A DNA stretch of 64,000 nt from Chrysomallon squamiferum (GCA_012295275.1 CM022665.1:265471-329470), one strand, 5' to 3'. Counted from the first letter of the stretch, positions 32,816 through 45,960 are shown. Notes: a model not told the origin generated them from the letters alone. Program-made: numbers and translations.

Positions 32816-33376
32816 CTGTAATTTCAGAAATATGGATAAACATAAAATGTGTAAAATTAATATCAGCTAACGTTTGTAAGAAAATAATTCTTTTTCACCT
32901 ATTATATTCATGTAGTAGTCATTCAGATTATAAAAATGCACAAAATCACAGACAGAAAAACTATTTGAAAACGAAACCAGGACATTAATGAAACTCCACG
33001 CTTATCTTTTGGGATAATTTTTAAAACCAGGAAATAAAGGAGACATTTGTCTGACTTGCAATAATTCGAAATCACTGACAAACGTTCACTAATTAAAATA
33101 AATAATAGATGTTGATGTTCGTATATTCATTGAAAGGCATGAGTGAGGTAAAATCAGGGTAGGGTCCTGTCAGCTACTGAAAATACGATAAATCAATATA
33201 ATATTGCCATACTAAATAACTGGATGTATACACAATTATATCTTTACTTCACAGGCATTGTTTTGAAACAAAACAAAAAAATAAAAGTAATAATAGTTGT
33301 TTACCAAAGAAAAGTAAACAACATTAAATATATGACAATCGCTTTATAAGGTACGCTCAACAAGGTGTAAAAATAC

Positions 33377-33435
33377 CTGGTGACTGAATAATCCTTTTTA
33401 TCATGTTCACCTACTTATTATTTAGCTCTGTAAGT
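33377..33435 (-). pseudogene. Diverged exon B with in-frame stop
   Basis: Acceptor AG mutated (TTACTG) and the core reads CTAAATAATAAGTAG, giving a stop. Sister copies with the same defect lie at about 34,684-34,743 and 44,112-44,171. Confidence 0.55.
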
Positions 33436-33739
33436 TCAGTAAGATAAGATTACAATGAACATATTAAAATTAACATCTGTGAAGTGTGGCTCTTCACACT
33501 GTTATGATTTTACATTAGAAACAGGTGTTGCAGTTCATGGTTTAAAACTGTAATTTCAGAATTATAAATAAATATAGAATGCGAAAAATTAACATCAGCT
33601 TACATATATAAGATAACAATTATTATCATGTAATGATATATTTAGTTTATTAATACTTTCTGTGTTCTTTCATTATCTTTCAAAAATTATTAAATTTACA
33701 AAATTATATATAAAAAAAAAGAAATTAAATCGCACGCAC

Positions 33740-33820
33740 CTTTTATTTTGATATGTTGAACTGTATTAAATGTTGAACGAGATTTCAGAGGCATGATTTT
33801 CGTTAGTTCATTGGTTAAAC
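33740..33820 (-). CDS. Diverged exon A copy
   Basis: 81 bp, phase 1-1, acceptor TTTCGGAAATTACAG-like, donor AAAG|GTGCGT. Reads GLTNELTKIMPLKSRSTF and ends HIKIK. It lies only 302 bp from the next A copy and is closer to the inverted copy at 1,318-1,398 than to its neighbours. Confidence 0.5.
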
Positions 33821-34041
33821 CTGTAATTTCCGAAAATGTATAAAATTAACATCAATTTATGTTTATCAGAAAATAATTGAACTATTATATTCATGTAGTA
33901 GTCATTCAGATTATAAAAATGCACAAAGTCACAGACAGATAAACTATTTGAAAACTATTTGTCTGTGTTCTTTCATCATCTTCCAAAAATATTTAATTTA
34001 AAAAATTGTAAAAAAAACAAAACAAATTAAATTGTACATAC

Positions 34042-34122
34042 CTTTTATTGTGCTGTTTTCAACTTCATTTAAAGTTGAACAAGTTTTGTGACACATGATT
34101 TCCGTTGTTTCATAGGTTAAAC
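34042..34122 (-). CDS. Exon A copy 3
   Basis: 81 bp, GLTYETTEIMCHKTCSTLNE form, both splice sites intact. Confidence 0.6.
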
Positions 34123-35393
34123 CTGTAATTTCAGAAATATGGATAAACATAAAATGTGTAAAATTAATATCAGCTAACGTTTGTAAGAAAATAATTCTTT
34201 TTCACCTATTATATTCATGTAGTAGTCATTCAGATTATAAAAATGCACAAAATCACAGACAGAAAAACTATTTGAAAACGAAACCAGGACATTAATGAAA
34301 CTCCACGCTTATCTTTTGGGATAATTTTTAAAACCAGGAAATAAAGGAGACATTTGTCTGACTTGCAATAATTCGAAATCACTGACAAACGTTCACTAAT
34401 TAAAATAAATAATAGATGTTGATGTTCGTATATTCATTGAAAGGCATGAGTGAGGTAAAATCAGGGTAGGGTCCTGTCAGCTACTGAAAATACGATAAAT
34501 CAATATAATATTGCCATACTAAATAACTGGATGTATACACAATTATATCTTTACTTCACAGGCATTGTTTTGAAACAAAACAAAAAAATAAAAGTAATAA
34601 TAGTTGTTTACCAAAGAAAAGTAAACAACATTAAATATATGACAATCGCTTTATAAGGTACGCTCAACAAGGTGTAAAAATACCTGGTGACTGAATAATC
34701 CTTTTTATCATGTTCACCTACTTATTATTTAGCTCTGTAAGTTCAGTAAGATAAGATTACATTGAACATATTAAAATTAACATCTGTGAAGTATGGTTCG
34801 TCACACTGTTATGATTTTACATTAGATATAGGCGATGCAGTTTTCACTAATTTTGTTTAAAAGGATCAGTTATATTCGTGATTTTTCTCGCCAATCTAGA
34901 ACCGAGATTTTGAGTTGTAAGGATGAATTGTTCTAAGCATCCACAGACGACATCGAGATAGAAATTTCAGCGTTTTCCTTAGATGAGTACGCGTTTCACT
35001 TTCAATACAAAATGCAAAAAGTGTTTCTCCGTATCTGCAAATAACTGTCAGAAACAGAGCTTACGGATCTATTAAATACTGCTCCTTTTAATAATAATAA
35101 CAGTAATAAATAAACAAACAAATAAATAAAAATAAAGATTAGAAAAAAACACAAAAACAACAAGAACTTTACGAATACCCTCAAGTCAGACATCATTACG
35201 GAGGGTGACCATGCAAATTACGTTTTAATAAAACGAGCGTCACATGTTACATAAAGAATGACACTAAACAAACAAGGTTTAATCATATAACGATATTTTT
35301 ATTTTTTACTACTGTCTGTGTTCTTTCATCATCTTCCAAAAATATTTAATTTAAAAAATTGTAAAAAAACAAAACAAATTAAATTGTACATAC

Positions 35394-35474
35394 CTTTTAT
35401 TGTGCTGTTTTCAACTTCATTTAAAGTTGAACAAGTTTTGTGACACATGATTTCCGTTGTTTCATAGGTTAAAC
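35394..35474 (-). CDS. Exon A copy 4
   Basis: 81 bp, same protein form as copy 3. Confidence 0.6.
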
Positions 35475-36028
35475 CTGTAATTTCAGAAATATGGATAAAC
35501 ATAAAATGTGTAAAATTAATATCAGCTAACGTTTGTAAGAAAATAATTCTTTTTCACCTATTATATTCATGTAGTAGTCATTCAGATTATAAAAATGCAC
35601 AAAATCACAGACAGAAAAACTATTTGAAAACGAAACCAGGACATTAATGAAACTCCACGCTTATCTTTTGGGATAATTTTTAAAACCAGGAAATAAAGGA
35701 GACATTTGTCTGACTTGCAATAATTCGAAATCACTGACAAACGTTCACTAATTAAAATAAATAATAGATGTTGATGTTCGTATATTCATTGAAAGGCATG
35801 AGTGAGGTAAAATCAGGATAGGGCTCTATCAGCTACTGAAATTACTATATATCAATATTTTATAGCCGTACTAAATAATTGGATGTACAGGCAATTATTT
35901 CTTTGCTTTACAGGTATTGATTAAGAAATAAATACTTAAAAACAGGTTGTTTACCAAACAAAACATCAGTAGATTAAGTATATGACAGTGACTTTATAAG
36001 TTACGTTCAAGAAGGTGTAAAAAAGTAC

Positions 36029-36088
36029 CTAAAGCATGAAAGATCCTCTTTATCATCTTCACCTGCTTATCACTTAGCTCTGTAAGTT
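36029..36088 (-). CDS. Exon B intact copy 1
   Basis: 60 bp, phase 1-1, acceptor TTTCATCTTACAG, donor TTAG|GTACTT. Reads ELTELSDKQVKMIKRIFHAL. Spliced after exon A it gives a continuous 47-residue module. Confidence 0.6.
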
Positions 36089-36741
36089 CTGTAAGATGAA
36101 ATCAAAACAAACATTTTAAAATTAACATCTGTGAAGTGTGGTTCGTCACACTGTTATGATTTTACATTAGATATAGGCGATGCAGTTTTCACTAATTTTG
36201 TTTTAAAAGGATCAGTTATATTCGTGATTTTTCTCGCCAATCTAGAACCGAGATTTTGAGTTGTAAGGATGAATTGTTCTAAGCATCCACAGACGACATC
36301 GAGATAGAAATTTCAGCGTTTTCCTTAGATGAGTACGCGTTTCACTTTCAATACAAAATGCAAAAGTGTTTCTCCGTATCTGCAAATAACTGTCAGAAAC
36401 AGAGCTTACGGATCTATTAAATACTGCTCCTTTTAATAATAATAACAGTAATAAATAAACAAACAAATAAATAAAAATAAAGATTAGAAAAAAACACAAA
36501 AACAACAAGAACTTTACGAATACCCTCAAGTCAGACATCATTACGGAGGGTGACCATGCAAATTACGTTTTAATAAAACGAGCGTCACATGTTACATAAA
36601 GAATGACACTAAACAAACAAGGTTTAATCATATAACGATATTTTTATTTTTTTACTACTGTCTGTGTTCTTTCATCATCTTCCAAAAATATTTAATTTAA
36701 AAAATTTGTAAAAAAAAAAAAACAAATTAAATTGTACATAC

Positions 36742-36822
36742 CTTTTATTGTGCTGTTTTCAACTTCATTTAAAGTTGAACAAGTTTTGTGACACATGATT
36801 TCCGTTGTTTCATAGGTTAAAC
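36742..36822 (-). CDS. Exon A copy 5
   Basis: 81 bp, GLTYETTEIMCHK form, splice sites intact; flanked by an expanded poly-A tract in the intron. Confidence 0.6.
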
Positions 36823-37374
36823 CTGTAATTTCAGAAATATGGATAAACATAAAATGTGTAAAATTAATATCAGCTAACGTTTGTAAGAAAATAATTCTTT
36901 TTCACCTATTATATTCATGTAGTAGTCATTCAGATTATAAAATGCACAAAATCACAGACAGAAAAACTATTTGAAAACGAAACCAGGACATTAATGAAAC
37001 TCCACGCTTATCTTTTGGGATAATTTTTAAAACCAGGAAATAAAGGAGACATTTGTCTGACTTGCAATAATTCGAAATCACTGACAAACGTTCACTAATT
37101 AAAATAAATAATAGATGTTGATGTTCGTATATTCATTGAAAGGCATGAGTGAGGTAAAATCAGGATAGGGCTCTATCAGCTACTGAAATTACTATATATC
37201 AATATTTTATAGCCGTACTAAATAATTGGATGTACAGGCAATTATTTCTTTGCTTTTACAGGTATTGATTAAGAAATAAATACTTAAAAACAGGTTGTTT
37301 ACCAAACAAAACATCAGTAGATTAAGTATATGACAGTGACTTTATAAGTTACGTTCAAGAAGGTGTAAAAGTAC

Positions 37375-37434
37375 CTAAAGCATGAAAGATCCTCTTTATC
37401 ATCTTCACCTGCTTATCACTTAGCTCTGTAAGTT
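37375..37434 (-). CDS. Exon B intact copy 2
   Basis: 60 bp, identical reading to copy 1. Confidence 0.6.
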
Positions 37435-38086
37435 CTGTAAGATGAAATCAAAACAAACATTTTAAAATTAACATCTGTGAAGTGTGGTTCGTCACACTGT
37501 TATGATTTTACATTAGATATAGGCGATGCAGTTTTCACTAATTTTGTTTAAAAGGATCAGTTATATTCGTGATTTTTCTCGCCAATCTAGAACCGAGATT
37601 TTGAGTTGTAAGGATGAATTGTTCTAAGCATCCACAGACGACATCGAGATAGAAATTTCAGCGTTTTCCTTAGATGAGTACGCGTTTCACTTTCAATACA
37701 AAATGCAAAAGTGTTTCTCCGTATCTGCAAATAACTGTCAGAAACAGAGCTTACGGATCTATTAAATACTGCTCCTTTTAATAATAATAACAGTAATAAA
37801 TAAACAAACAAATAAATAAAAATAAAGATTAGAAAAAAACACAAAAACAACAAGAACTTTACGAATACCCTCAAGTCAGACATCATTACGGAGGGTGACC
37901 ATGCAAATTACGTTTTAATAAAACGAGCGTCACATGTTACATAAAGAATGACACTAAACAAACAAGGTTTAATCATATAACGATATTTTTATTTTTTTAC
38001 TACTGTCTGTGTTCTTTCATCATCTTCCAAAAATATTTAATTTAAAAATTGTAAAAAAAAAAAAAAACAAATTAAATTGTACATAC

Positions 38087-38167
38087 CTTTTATTGTGCTG
38101 TTTTCAACTTCATTTAAAGTTGAACAAGTTTTGTGACACATGATTTCCGTTGTTTCATAGGTTAAAC
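38087..38167 (-). CDS. Exon A copy 6
   Basis: 81 bp, open, splice sites intact. Confidence 0.6.
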
Positions 38168-38720
38168 CTGTAATTTCAGAAATATGGATAAACATAAAAT
38201 GTGTAAAATTAATATCAGCTAACGTTTGTAAGAAAATAATTCTTTTTCACCTATTATATTCATGTAGTAGTCATTCAGATTATAAAAATGCACAAAATCA
38301 CAGACAGAAAAACTATTTGAAAACGAAACCAGGACATTAATGAAACTCCACGCTTATCTTTTGGGATAATTTTTAAAACCAGGAAATAAAGGAGACATTT
38401 GTCTGACTTGCAATAATTCGAAATCACTGACAAACGTTCACTAATTAAAATAAATAATAGATGTTGATGTTCGTATATTCATTGAAAGGCATGAGTGAGG
38501 TAAAAATCAGGATAGGGCTCTATCAGCTACTGAAATTACTATATATCAATATTTTATAGCCGTACTAAATAATTGGATGTACAGGCAATTATTTCTTTGC
38601 TTTACAGGTATTGATTAAGAAATAAATACTTAAAAACAGGTTGTTTACCAAACAAAACATCAGTAGATTAAGTATATGACAGTGACTTTATAAGTTACGT
38701 TCAAGAAGGTGTAAAAGTAC

Positions 38721-38780
38721 CTAAAGCATGAAAGATCCTCTTTATCATCTTCACCTGCTTATCACTTAGCTCTGTAAGTT
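38721..38780 (-). CDS. Exon B intact copy 3
   Basis: 60 bp, identical reading to copy 1. Confidence 0.6.
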
Positions 38781-39431
38781 CTGTAAGATGAAATCAAAAC
38801 AAACATTTTAAAATTAACATCTGTGAAGTGTGGTTCGTCACACTGTTATGATTTTACATTAGATATAGGCGATGCAGTTTTCACTAATTTTGTTTAAAAG
38901 GATCAGTTATATTCGTGATTTTTCTCGCCAATCTAGAACCGAGATTTTGAGTTGTAAGGATGAATTGTTCTAAGCATCCACAGACGACATCGAGATAGAA
39001 ATTTCAGCGTTTTCCTTAGATGAGTACGCGTTTCACTTTCAATACAAAATGCAAAAAGTGTTTCTCCGTATCTGCAAATAACTGTCAGAAACAGAGCTTA
39101 CGGATCTATTAAATACTGCTCCTTTTAATAATAATAACAGTAATAAATAAACAAACAAATAAATAAAAATAAAGATTAGAAAAAAACAAAAAAACAACAA
39201 GAACTTTACGAATACCCTCAAGTCAGACATCATTACGGAGGGTGACCATGCAAATTACGTTTTAATAAAACGAGCGTCACATGTTACATAAAGAATGACA
39301 CTAAACAAACAAGGTTTAATCATATAACGATATTTTTATTTTTTACTACTGTCTGTGTTCTTTCATCATCTTCCAAAAATATTTAATTTAAAAAATTGTA
39401 AAAAAAACAAAACAAATTAAATTGTACATAC

Positions 39432-39512
39432 CTTTTATTGTGCTGTTTTCAACTTCATTTAAAGTTGAACAAGTTTTGTGACACATGATTTCCGTTGTTT
39501 CATAGGTTAAAC
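39432..39512 (-). CDS. Exon A copy 7
   Basis: 81 bp, open, splice sites intact. Confidence 0.6.
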
Positions 39513-40065
39513 CTGTAATTTCAGAAATATGGATAAACATAAAATGTGTAAAATTAATATCAGCTAACGTTTGTAAGAAAATAATTCTTTTTCACCTATT
39601 ATATTCATGTAGTAGTCATTCAGATTATAAAAATGCACAAAATCACAGACAGAAAAACTATTTGAAAACGAAACCAGGACATTAATGAAACTCCACGCTT
39701 ATCTTTTGGGATAATTTTTAAAACCAGGAAATAAAGGAGACATTTGTCTGACTTGCAATAATTCGAAATCACTGACAAACGTTCACTAATTAAAATAAAT
39801 AATAGATGTTGATGTTCGTATATTCATTGAAAGGCATGAGTGAGGTAAAATCAGGATAGGGCTCTATCAGCTACTGAAATTACTATATATCAATATTTTA
39901 TAGCCGTACTAAATAATTGGATGAACAGGCAATTATTTCTTTGCTTTTACAGGTATTGATTAAGAAATAAATACTTAAAAACAGGTTGTTTACCAAACAA
40001 AACATCAGTAGATTAAGTATATGACAGTGACTTTATAAGTTACGTTCAAGAAGGTGTAAAAGTAC

Positions 40066-40125
40066 CTAAAGCATGAAAGATCCTCTTTATCATCTTCACC
40101 TGCTTATCACTTAGCTCTGTAAGTT
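40066..40125 (-). CDS. Exon B intact copy 4
   Basis: 60 bp, identical reading to copy 1. Confidence 0.6.
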
Positions 40126-40774
40126 CTGTAAGATGAAATCAAAACAAACATTTTAAAATTAACATCTGTGAAGTGTGGTTCGTCACACTGTTATGATTTT
40201 ACATTAGATATAGGCGATGCAGTTTTCACTAATTTTGTTTAAAAGGATCAGTTATATTCGTGATTTTTCTCGCCAGTCTAGAACCGAGATTTTGAGTTGT
40301 AAGGATGAATTGTTCTAAGCATCCACAGACGACATCGAGATAGAAATTTCAGCGTTTTCCTTAGATGAGTACGCGTTTCACTTTCAATACAAAATGCAAA
40401 AGTGTTTCTCCGTATCTGCAAATAACTGTCAGAAACAGAGCTTACGGATCTATTAAATACTGCTCCTTTTAATAATAATAACAGTAATAAATAAACAAAC
40501 AAATAAATAAAAATAAAGATTAGAAAAAAACAAAAAAAACAACAAGAACTTTACGAATACCCTCAAGTCAGACATCATTACGGAGGGTGACCATGCAAAT
40601 TACGTTTTAATAAAACGAGCGTCACATGTTACATAAAGAATGACACTAAACAAACAAGGTTTAATCATATAACGATATTTTTATTTTTACTACTGTCTGT
40701 GTTCTTTCATCATCTTCCAAAAATATTTAATTTAAAAAATTGTAAAAAAACAAAACAAATTAAATTGTACATAC

Positions 40775-40855
40775 CTTTTATTGTGCTGTTTTCAACTTCA
40801 CTTAAAGTTGAACAAGTTTTGTGACACATGATTTCCGTTGTTTCATAGGTTAAAC
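40775..40855 (-). CDS. Exon A copy 8
   Basis: 81 bp, with one substitution (STLSEV instead of STLNEV). Confidence 0.6.
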
Positions 40856-41410
40856 CTGTAATTTCAGAAATATGGATAAACATAAAATGTGTAAAATTAA
40901 TATCAGCTAACGTTTGTAAGAAAATAATTCTTTTTTTCACCTATTATATTCATGTAGTAGTCATTCAGATTATAAAAATGCACAAAATCACAGACAGAAA
41001 AACTATTTGAAAACGAAACCAGGGGACATTAATGAAACTCCACGCTTATCTTTTGGGATAATTTTTAAAACCAGGAAATAAAGGAGACATTTGTCTGACT
41101 TGCAATAATTCGAAATCACTGACAAACGTTCACTAATTAAAATAAATAATAGATGTTGATGTTCGTATATTCATTGAAAGGCATGAGTGAGGTAAAATCA
41201 GGATAGGGCTCTATCAGCTACTGAAATTACTATATATCAATATTTTATAGCCGTACTAAATAATTGGATGTACAGGCAATTATTTCTTTGCTTTACAGGT
41301 ATTGATTAAGAAATAAATACTTAAAACAGGTTGTTTACCAAACAAAACATCAGTAGATTAAGTATATGACAGTGACTTTATAAGTTACGTTCAAGAAGGT
41401 GTAAAAGTAC

Positions 41411-41470
41411 CTAAAGCATGTAAGATCCTCTTTATCATCTTCACCTGCTTATCACTTAGCTCTGTAAGTT
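41411..41470 (-). CDS. Exon B intact copy 5
   Basis: 60 bp, one substitution giving RILHAL instead of RIFHAL. Confidence 0.6.
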
Positions 41471-42122
41471 CTGTAAGATGAAATCAAAACAAACATTTTA
41501 AAATTAACATCTGTGAAGTGTGGTTCGTCACACTGTTATGATTTTACATTAGATATAGGCGATGCAGTTTTCACTAATTTTGTTTAAAAGGATCAGTTAT
41601 ATTCGTGATTTTTCTCGCCAATCTAGAACCGAGATTTTGAGTTGTAAGGATGAATTGTTCTAAGCATCCACAGACGACATCGAGATAGAAATTTCAGCGT
41701 TTTCCTCAGATGAGTACGCGTTTCACTTTCAATACAAAATGCAAAAAGTGTTTCTCCGTATCTGCAAATAACTGTCAGAAACAGAGCTTACGGATCTATT
41801 AAATACTGCTCCTTTTAATAATAATAACAGTAATAAATAAACAAACAAATAAATAAAAATAAAGATTAGAAAAAAACAAAAAAACAACAAGAACTTTACG
41901 AATACCCTCAAGTCAGACATCATTACGGAGGGTGACCATGCAAATTACGTTTTAATAAAACGAGCGTCACATGTTACATAAAGAATGACACTAAACAAAC
42001 AAGGTTTAATCATATAACGATATTTTTTATTTTTTACTACTGTCTGTGTTCTTTCATCATCTTCCAAAAATATTTAATTTAAAAAATTGTAAAAAAAACA
42101 AAACAAATTAAATTGTACATAC

Positions 42123-42203
42123 CTTTTATTGTGCTGTTTTCAACTTCATTTAAAGTTGAACAAGTTTTGTGACACATGATTTCCGTTGTTTCATAGGTTA
42201 AAC
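42123..42203 (-). CDS. Exon A copy 9
   Basis: 81 bp, open, splice sites intact. Confidence 0.6.
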
Positions 42204-42762
42204 CTGTAATTTCAGAAATATGGATAAACATAAAATGTGTAAAATTAATATCAGCTAACGTTTGTAAGAAAATAATTCTTTTTCACCTATTATATTCATG
42301 TAGTAGTCATTCAGATTATAAAAATGCACAAAATCACAGACAGAAAAACTATTTGAAAACGAAACCAGGACATTAATGAAACTCCACGCTTATCTTTTGG
42401 GATAATTTTTAAAACCAGGAAATAAAGGAGACATTTGTCTGACTTGCAATAATTCGAAATCACTGACAAACGTTCACTAATTAAAATAAATAATAGATGT
42501 TGATGTTCGTATATTCATTGAAAGGCATGAGTGAGGTAAAATCAGGATAGGGCTCCTATCAGCTACTGAAAATACTATATATCAATATTTTATAGCCATA
42601 CTAAATAATTGGATGTACAGGCAATTATTTCTTTTGCTTTACAGGTATTGATTAAACAAATAAAAAAATACTTAAAAATAGGTTGTTTACCAAACAAAAC
42701 ATCAGTAGATTAAATATATGACAGTGACTTTATAAGTTACGTTCAAGAAGGTGTAAAAATAC

Positions 42763-42821
42763 CTAAAGACTGAATAATCCTTTTATCATCTTCACCTGCT
42801 TATCATTTAGCACTATAAGTT
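42763..42821 (-). pseudogene. Exon B copy with 1-bp deletion
   Basis: 59 bp; reads ELIVLNDKQVKM before the frame slips. Intermediate between the two exon-B variants. Confidence 0.5.
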
Positions 42822-43471
42822 CTGTAAGATGAAATCAAAATAAACATATTAAAATTAAAATCTGTGAAGTGTGGTTCGTCACACTGTTATGATTTTACAT
42901 TAGATATAGGCGATGCAGTTTTCACTAATTTTGTTTAAAAGGATCAGTTATATTTGTGATTTTTCTCGCCAATCTAGAACCGAGATTTTGAGTTGTAAGG
43001 ATGAATTGTTCTAAGCATCCACAGACGACATCGAGATAGAAATTTCAGCGTTTTCCTTAGATGAGTACGCGTTTCACTTTCAATACAAAATGCAAAAGTG
43101 TTTCTCCGTATCTGCAAATAACTGTCAGAAACAGAGCTTACGGATCTATTAAATACTGCTCCTTTTAATAATAATAACAGTAATAAATAAACAAACAAAT
43201 AAATAAAAATAAAGATTAGAAAAAAACACAAAAACAACAAGAACTTTACGAATACCCTCAAGTCAGACATCATTACGGAGGGTGACCATGCAAATTACGT
43301 TTTAATAAAACGAGCGTCACATGTTACATAAAGAATGACACTAAACAAACAAGGTTTAATCATATAACGATATTTTTATTTTTTTACTACTGTCTGTGTT
43401 CTTTCATCATCTTCCAAAAATATTTAATTTAAAAAAATGTAAAAAAACAAAACAAATTAAATTGTACATAC

Positions 43472-43550
43472 CTTTTATTGTGCTGTTTTCAACTTTTTAA
43501 AGTTGAACAAGTTTTGTGACACATGATTTCCGTTGTTTCATAGGTTAAAC
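43472..43550 (-). pseudogene. Exon A copy 10 (5'-most) with 2-bp deletion
   Basis: 79 bp; AACTTTTTAAAG replaces AACTTCATTTAAAG, so the frame ends in STLKS and a stop. It should be skipped or is dead. Confidence 0.6.
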
Positions 43551-44490
43551 CTGTAATTTCAGAAATATGGATAAACATAAAATGTGTAAAATTAATATCA
43601 GCTAACGTTTGTAAGAAAATAATTCTTTTTTCACCTATTATATTCATGTAGTAGTCATTCAGATTATAAAAATGCACAAAATCACAGACAGAAAATCTAT
43701 TTGAAAACGAAACCAGGACATTAATGAAACTCCACGCTTATCTTTTGGGATAATTTTTAAAACCAGGAAATAAAGGAGACATTTGTCTGACTTGCAATAA
43801 TTCGAAATCACTGACAAACGTTCACTAATTAAAATAAATAATAGATGTTGATGTTCGTATATTCATTGAAAGGCATGAGTGAGGTAAAATCAGGGTAGGG
43901 TCCTGTCAGCTACTGAAAATACGATAAATCAATATAATATTGCCATACTAAATAACTGGATGTATACACAATTATATCTTTACTTCACAGGCATTGTTTT
44001 GAAACAAAACAAAAAATTTAAGTAATAATAGTTGTTTACCAAAGAAAAGTAAACAACATTAAATATATGACAATCGCTTTATAAGGTACGCTCAACAAGG
44101 TGTAAAAATACCTGATGACTGAATAATCCTTTTTATCATGTTCACCTACTTATTATTTAGCTCTGTAAGTTCAGTAAGATAAGATTACAATGAACATTTT
44201 AAAATTAACATCTGTGAAGTGTGGCTCTTCACACTGTTATGATTTTACGTTAGAAATATTTGATGCATTTTATGAAATGTCTTAATATATTGATGATTCA
44301 TCTCGTGATCTGGAGACGATATTTTGTTTTCTAAAACACCACGCAGAAATTAATACTTCTTAAAATTTACGTGTTCATGATTTTACTGCTCATTATTTCA
44401 CTGTGTATTATCTCACATACAGATAAATAAACTTTGACATAAAACTGAAGTAGCAAAGGTTAATATAAGAAACATTTCTGTGTTACTTAC

Positions 44491-44566
44491 GAGGTTCTAT
44501 AAATAGATTTAAGTCTGTCTTCATTCTTTCTGACTCTGTTGATTTCCGTTTGTTCATGGGTTAAAC
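44491..44566 (-). CDS. Candidate 5' IAP-1 exon related to exon A
   Basis: Acceptor CTGAAATTACAG, donor CCTC|GTAAGT, reading GLTHEQTEINRVRKNEDRLK and SIYRT. The start is exon-A-like (GLT.E.TEI), the end is different. Entry phase 1, exit phase 2, so it does not splice in frame to the A/B exons without another exon. A partial copy (44,870-44,935) repeats the RKNE..LESIYRA part with donor CTG|GTGCGT. Confidence 0.45.
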
Positions 44567-45227
44567 CTGTAATTTCAGAAATATAGATGAACATAAAATG
44601 ATTTTACGTTAGAAATATGTGATGTATTTTTCAGTAATTTTATGAAATGCATTAATATATTGATGATTCATATCTTGATCTGGAGACTGTTTTCTAAAAC
44701 ACCACGAAGAAATTAATACTTCTGATAATCTACGTTTTCATGATTGTACTGCTCATTTACATTTAATGCGTATTATCCCAGATACAAATAAATAAAGTGT
44801 GATGTTATCAGACATAAAACTGAAGTAACAAAGGTTAATATAAGGAAAATCTCTGTTACGCACCAGACTGCTCTATAAATAGATTCAAGTTTCTCTTCAT
44901 TCTTTCTGACTGTGTCTTTTACTTTGACAATTTAAGCAGTTTCTAAATTTAAATAAATTTAATTTGAGTATAATTATTAATAAAACACTGGAACGTGTTA
45001 AATTTGTAGACAAACTGATTCTATATTGATTACTGACCTCAAGAAATAAAATAACATGTACTATACATGTAGTCTGATGTAAGTATGAACTTTACCAAAG
45101 TTTAATCTGATAACATTCAGTCAATCAATTAAAACATCAAACAAAATGTTGTGTTCTTTCATCACAGTTAAGAAATCATTAAACTAACAAATTTATCTTT
45201 TACAGAACTACTAATGTTTATTCAAAT

Positions 45228-45800
45228 CTAGCTACTACCACTGCAGGCAGTTAAGTCTTCTCGAACATTCTCGGAAATATTTTCGTTCATACAAGTTTCA
45301 GTTTCATAAAGAAACCAAAAAAAGAAGAAGAAGAAAAAAAAAAAAAAAAAAGAAACTAAAACACGGAAATATTTTATAATATAAAGCAACACAAAACTAA
45401 TAATTTTAAATATTTGTTTTAGCACGTAGTCTATGAACTTTTAACTGTTACTGAAAACGATATTCAAGAATGGGCGACACAAACGGGTCAATATTTGTGA
45501 CCTTTTCGTTGTCGCTCGTAACAAATACAAAGGAAGGTCGTTTTTTCTGTTATCTGAATGTGGTAAAACAGGTTAAAACGTAATCATTATTTCATAAACT
45601 GTCATGTTAATAAGCTCTTTAACTAAATGTAAGGTCCATGTCCATTTTACTGGAGTGTTTGAATCGAATAAAACCACTTCAATATTTGATATAAAATTTA
45701 CAAAGAGGAAGTAATGTTAGAATCTGTTTGAAAAAATCAGCGTATTTACAAACATAAATATCTGATTACTGGATATAGAAAACTGTTATTACAATGTTTA
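45228..45800. repeat. Intron copy of the dispersed 5'-region repeat
   Basis: Shares AGTTTCATAAAGAAACC, GGGTCAATATTTGTGACC and TTTTCGTTGTCGCTCGTAAC blocks with 2.2-2.7, 48.0-48.7 and 50.6-50.9 kb. A poly-A/GAA run lies near 45,324-45,352. Confidence 0.6.
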
Positions 45801-45809
45801 TCGACTTAC

Positions 45810-45960
45810 CCAAATTCCTAATCAAATTATTTCTGTAAAGAACGACCCAAACACATCAATATGTTAAAAAGAGAAAACAAAACATACAGGTCGTCTCTGC
45901 GTGGTAACGATCACGTGACTCAAATTACGTGTACAAAGTGACATAAACATGGCGACTTTC
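45810..45960 (-). promoter_or_regulatory. Candidate IAP-1 first exon/promoter with CACGTG
   Basis: The minus-strand donor ATTTGG|GTAAGTCG closes an exon-like block. About 100 bp upstream is GTCACGTGATCG (CACGTG at 45,912-45,917), followed by a second ACGTG. CACGTG is the established site for USF/MITF/TFEB/MYC-type bHLH factors. The block is repeated at 2,738, 2,977, 48,971, 49,540, 52,421 and inverted near 59,830, with the GTAAGT donor kept in most. First-exon status is inferred from the conserved donor and its position 5' of the array. Confidence 0.45.

Larger units (their letters stand above)
30840..44600 (-). repeat. Tandem exon-duplication array, period about 1,345 bp
   Basis: Exon A recurs at 31,391; 32,735; 34,042; 35,394; 36,742; 38,087; 39,432; 40,775; 42,123; 43,472, spaced 1,307-1,352 bp, with one diverged extra copy at 33,740. 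Each unit (plus-strand order) has exon A, an intron block with CAGACAGAAAAACTATTTG, exon B, then block C. Introns are as alike as exons, so duplication is recent or kept uniform by gene conversion. Units around 32.8-34.8 and 42.5-44.2 kb carry a second, more diverged exon-B variant. Confidence 0.95.
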
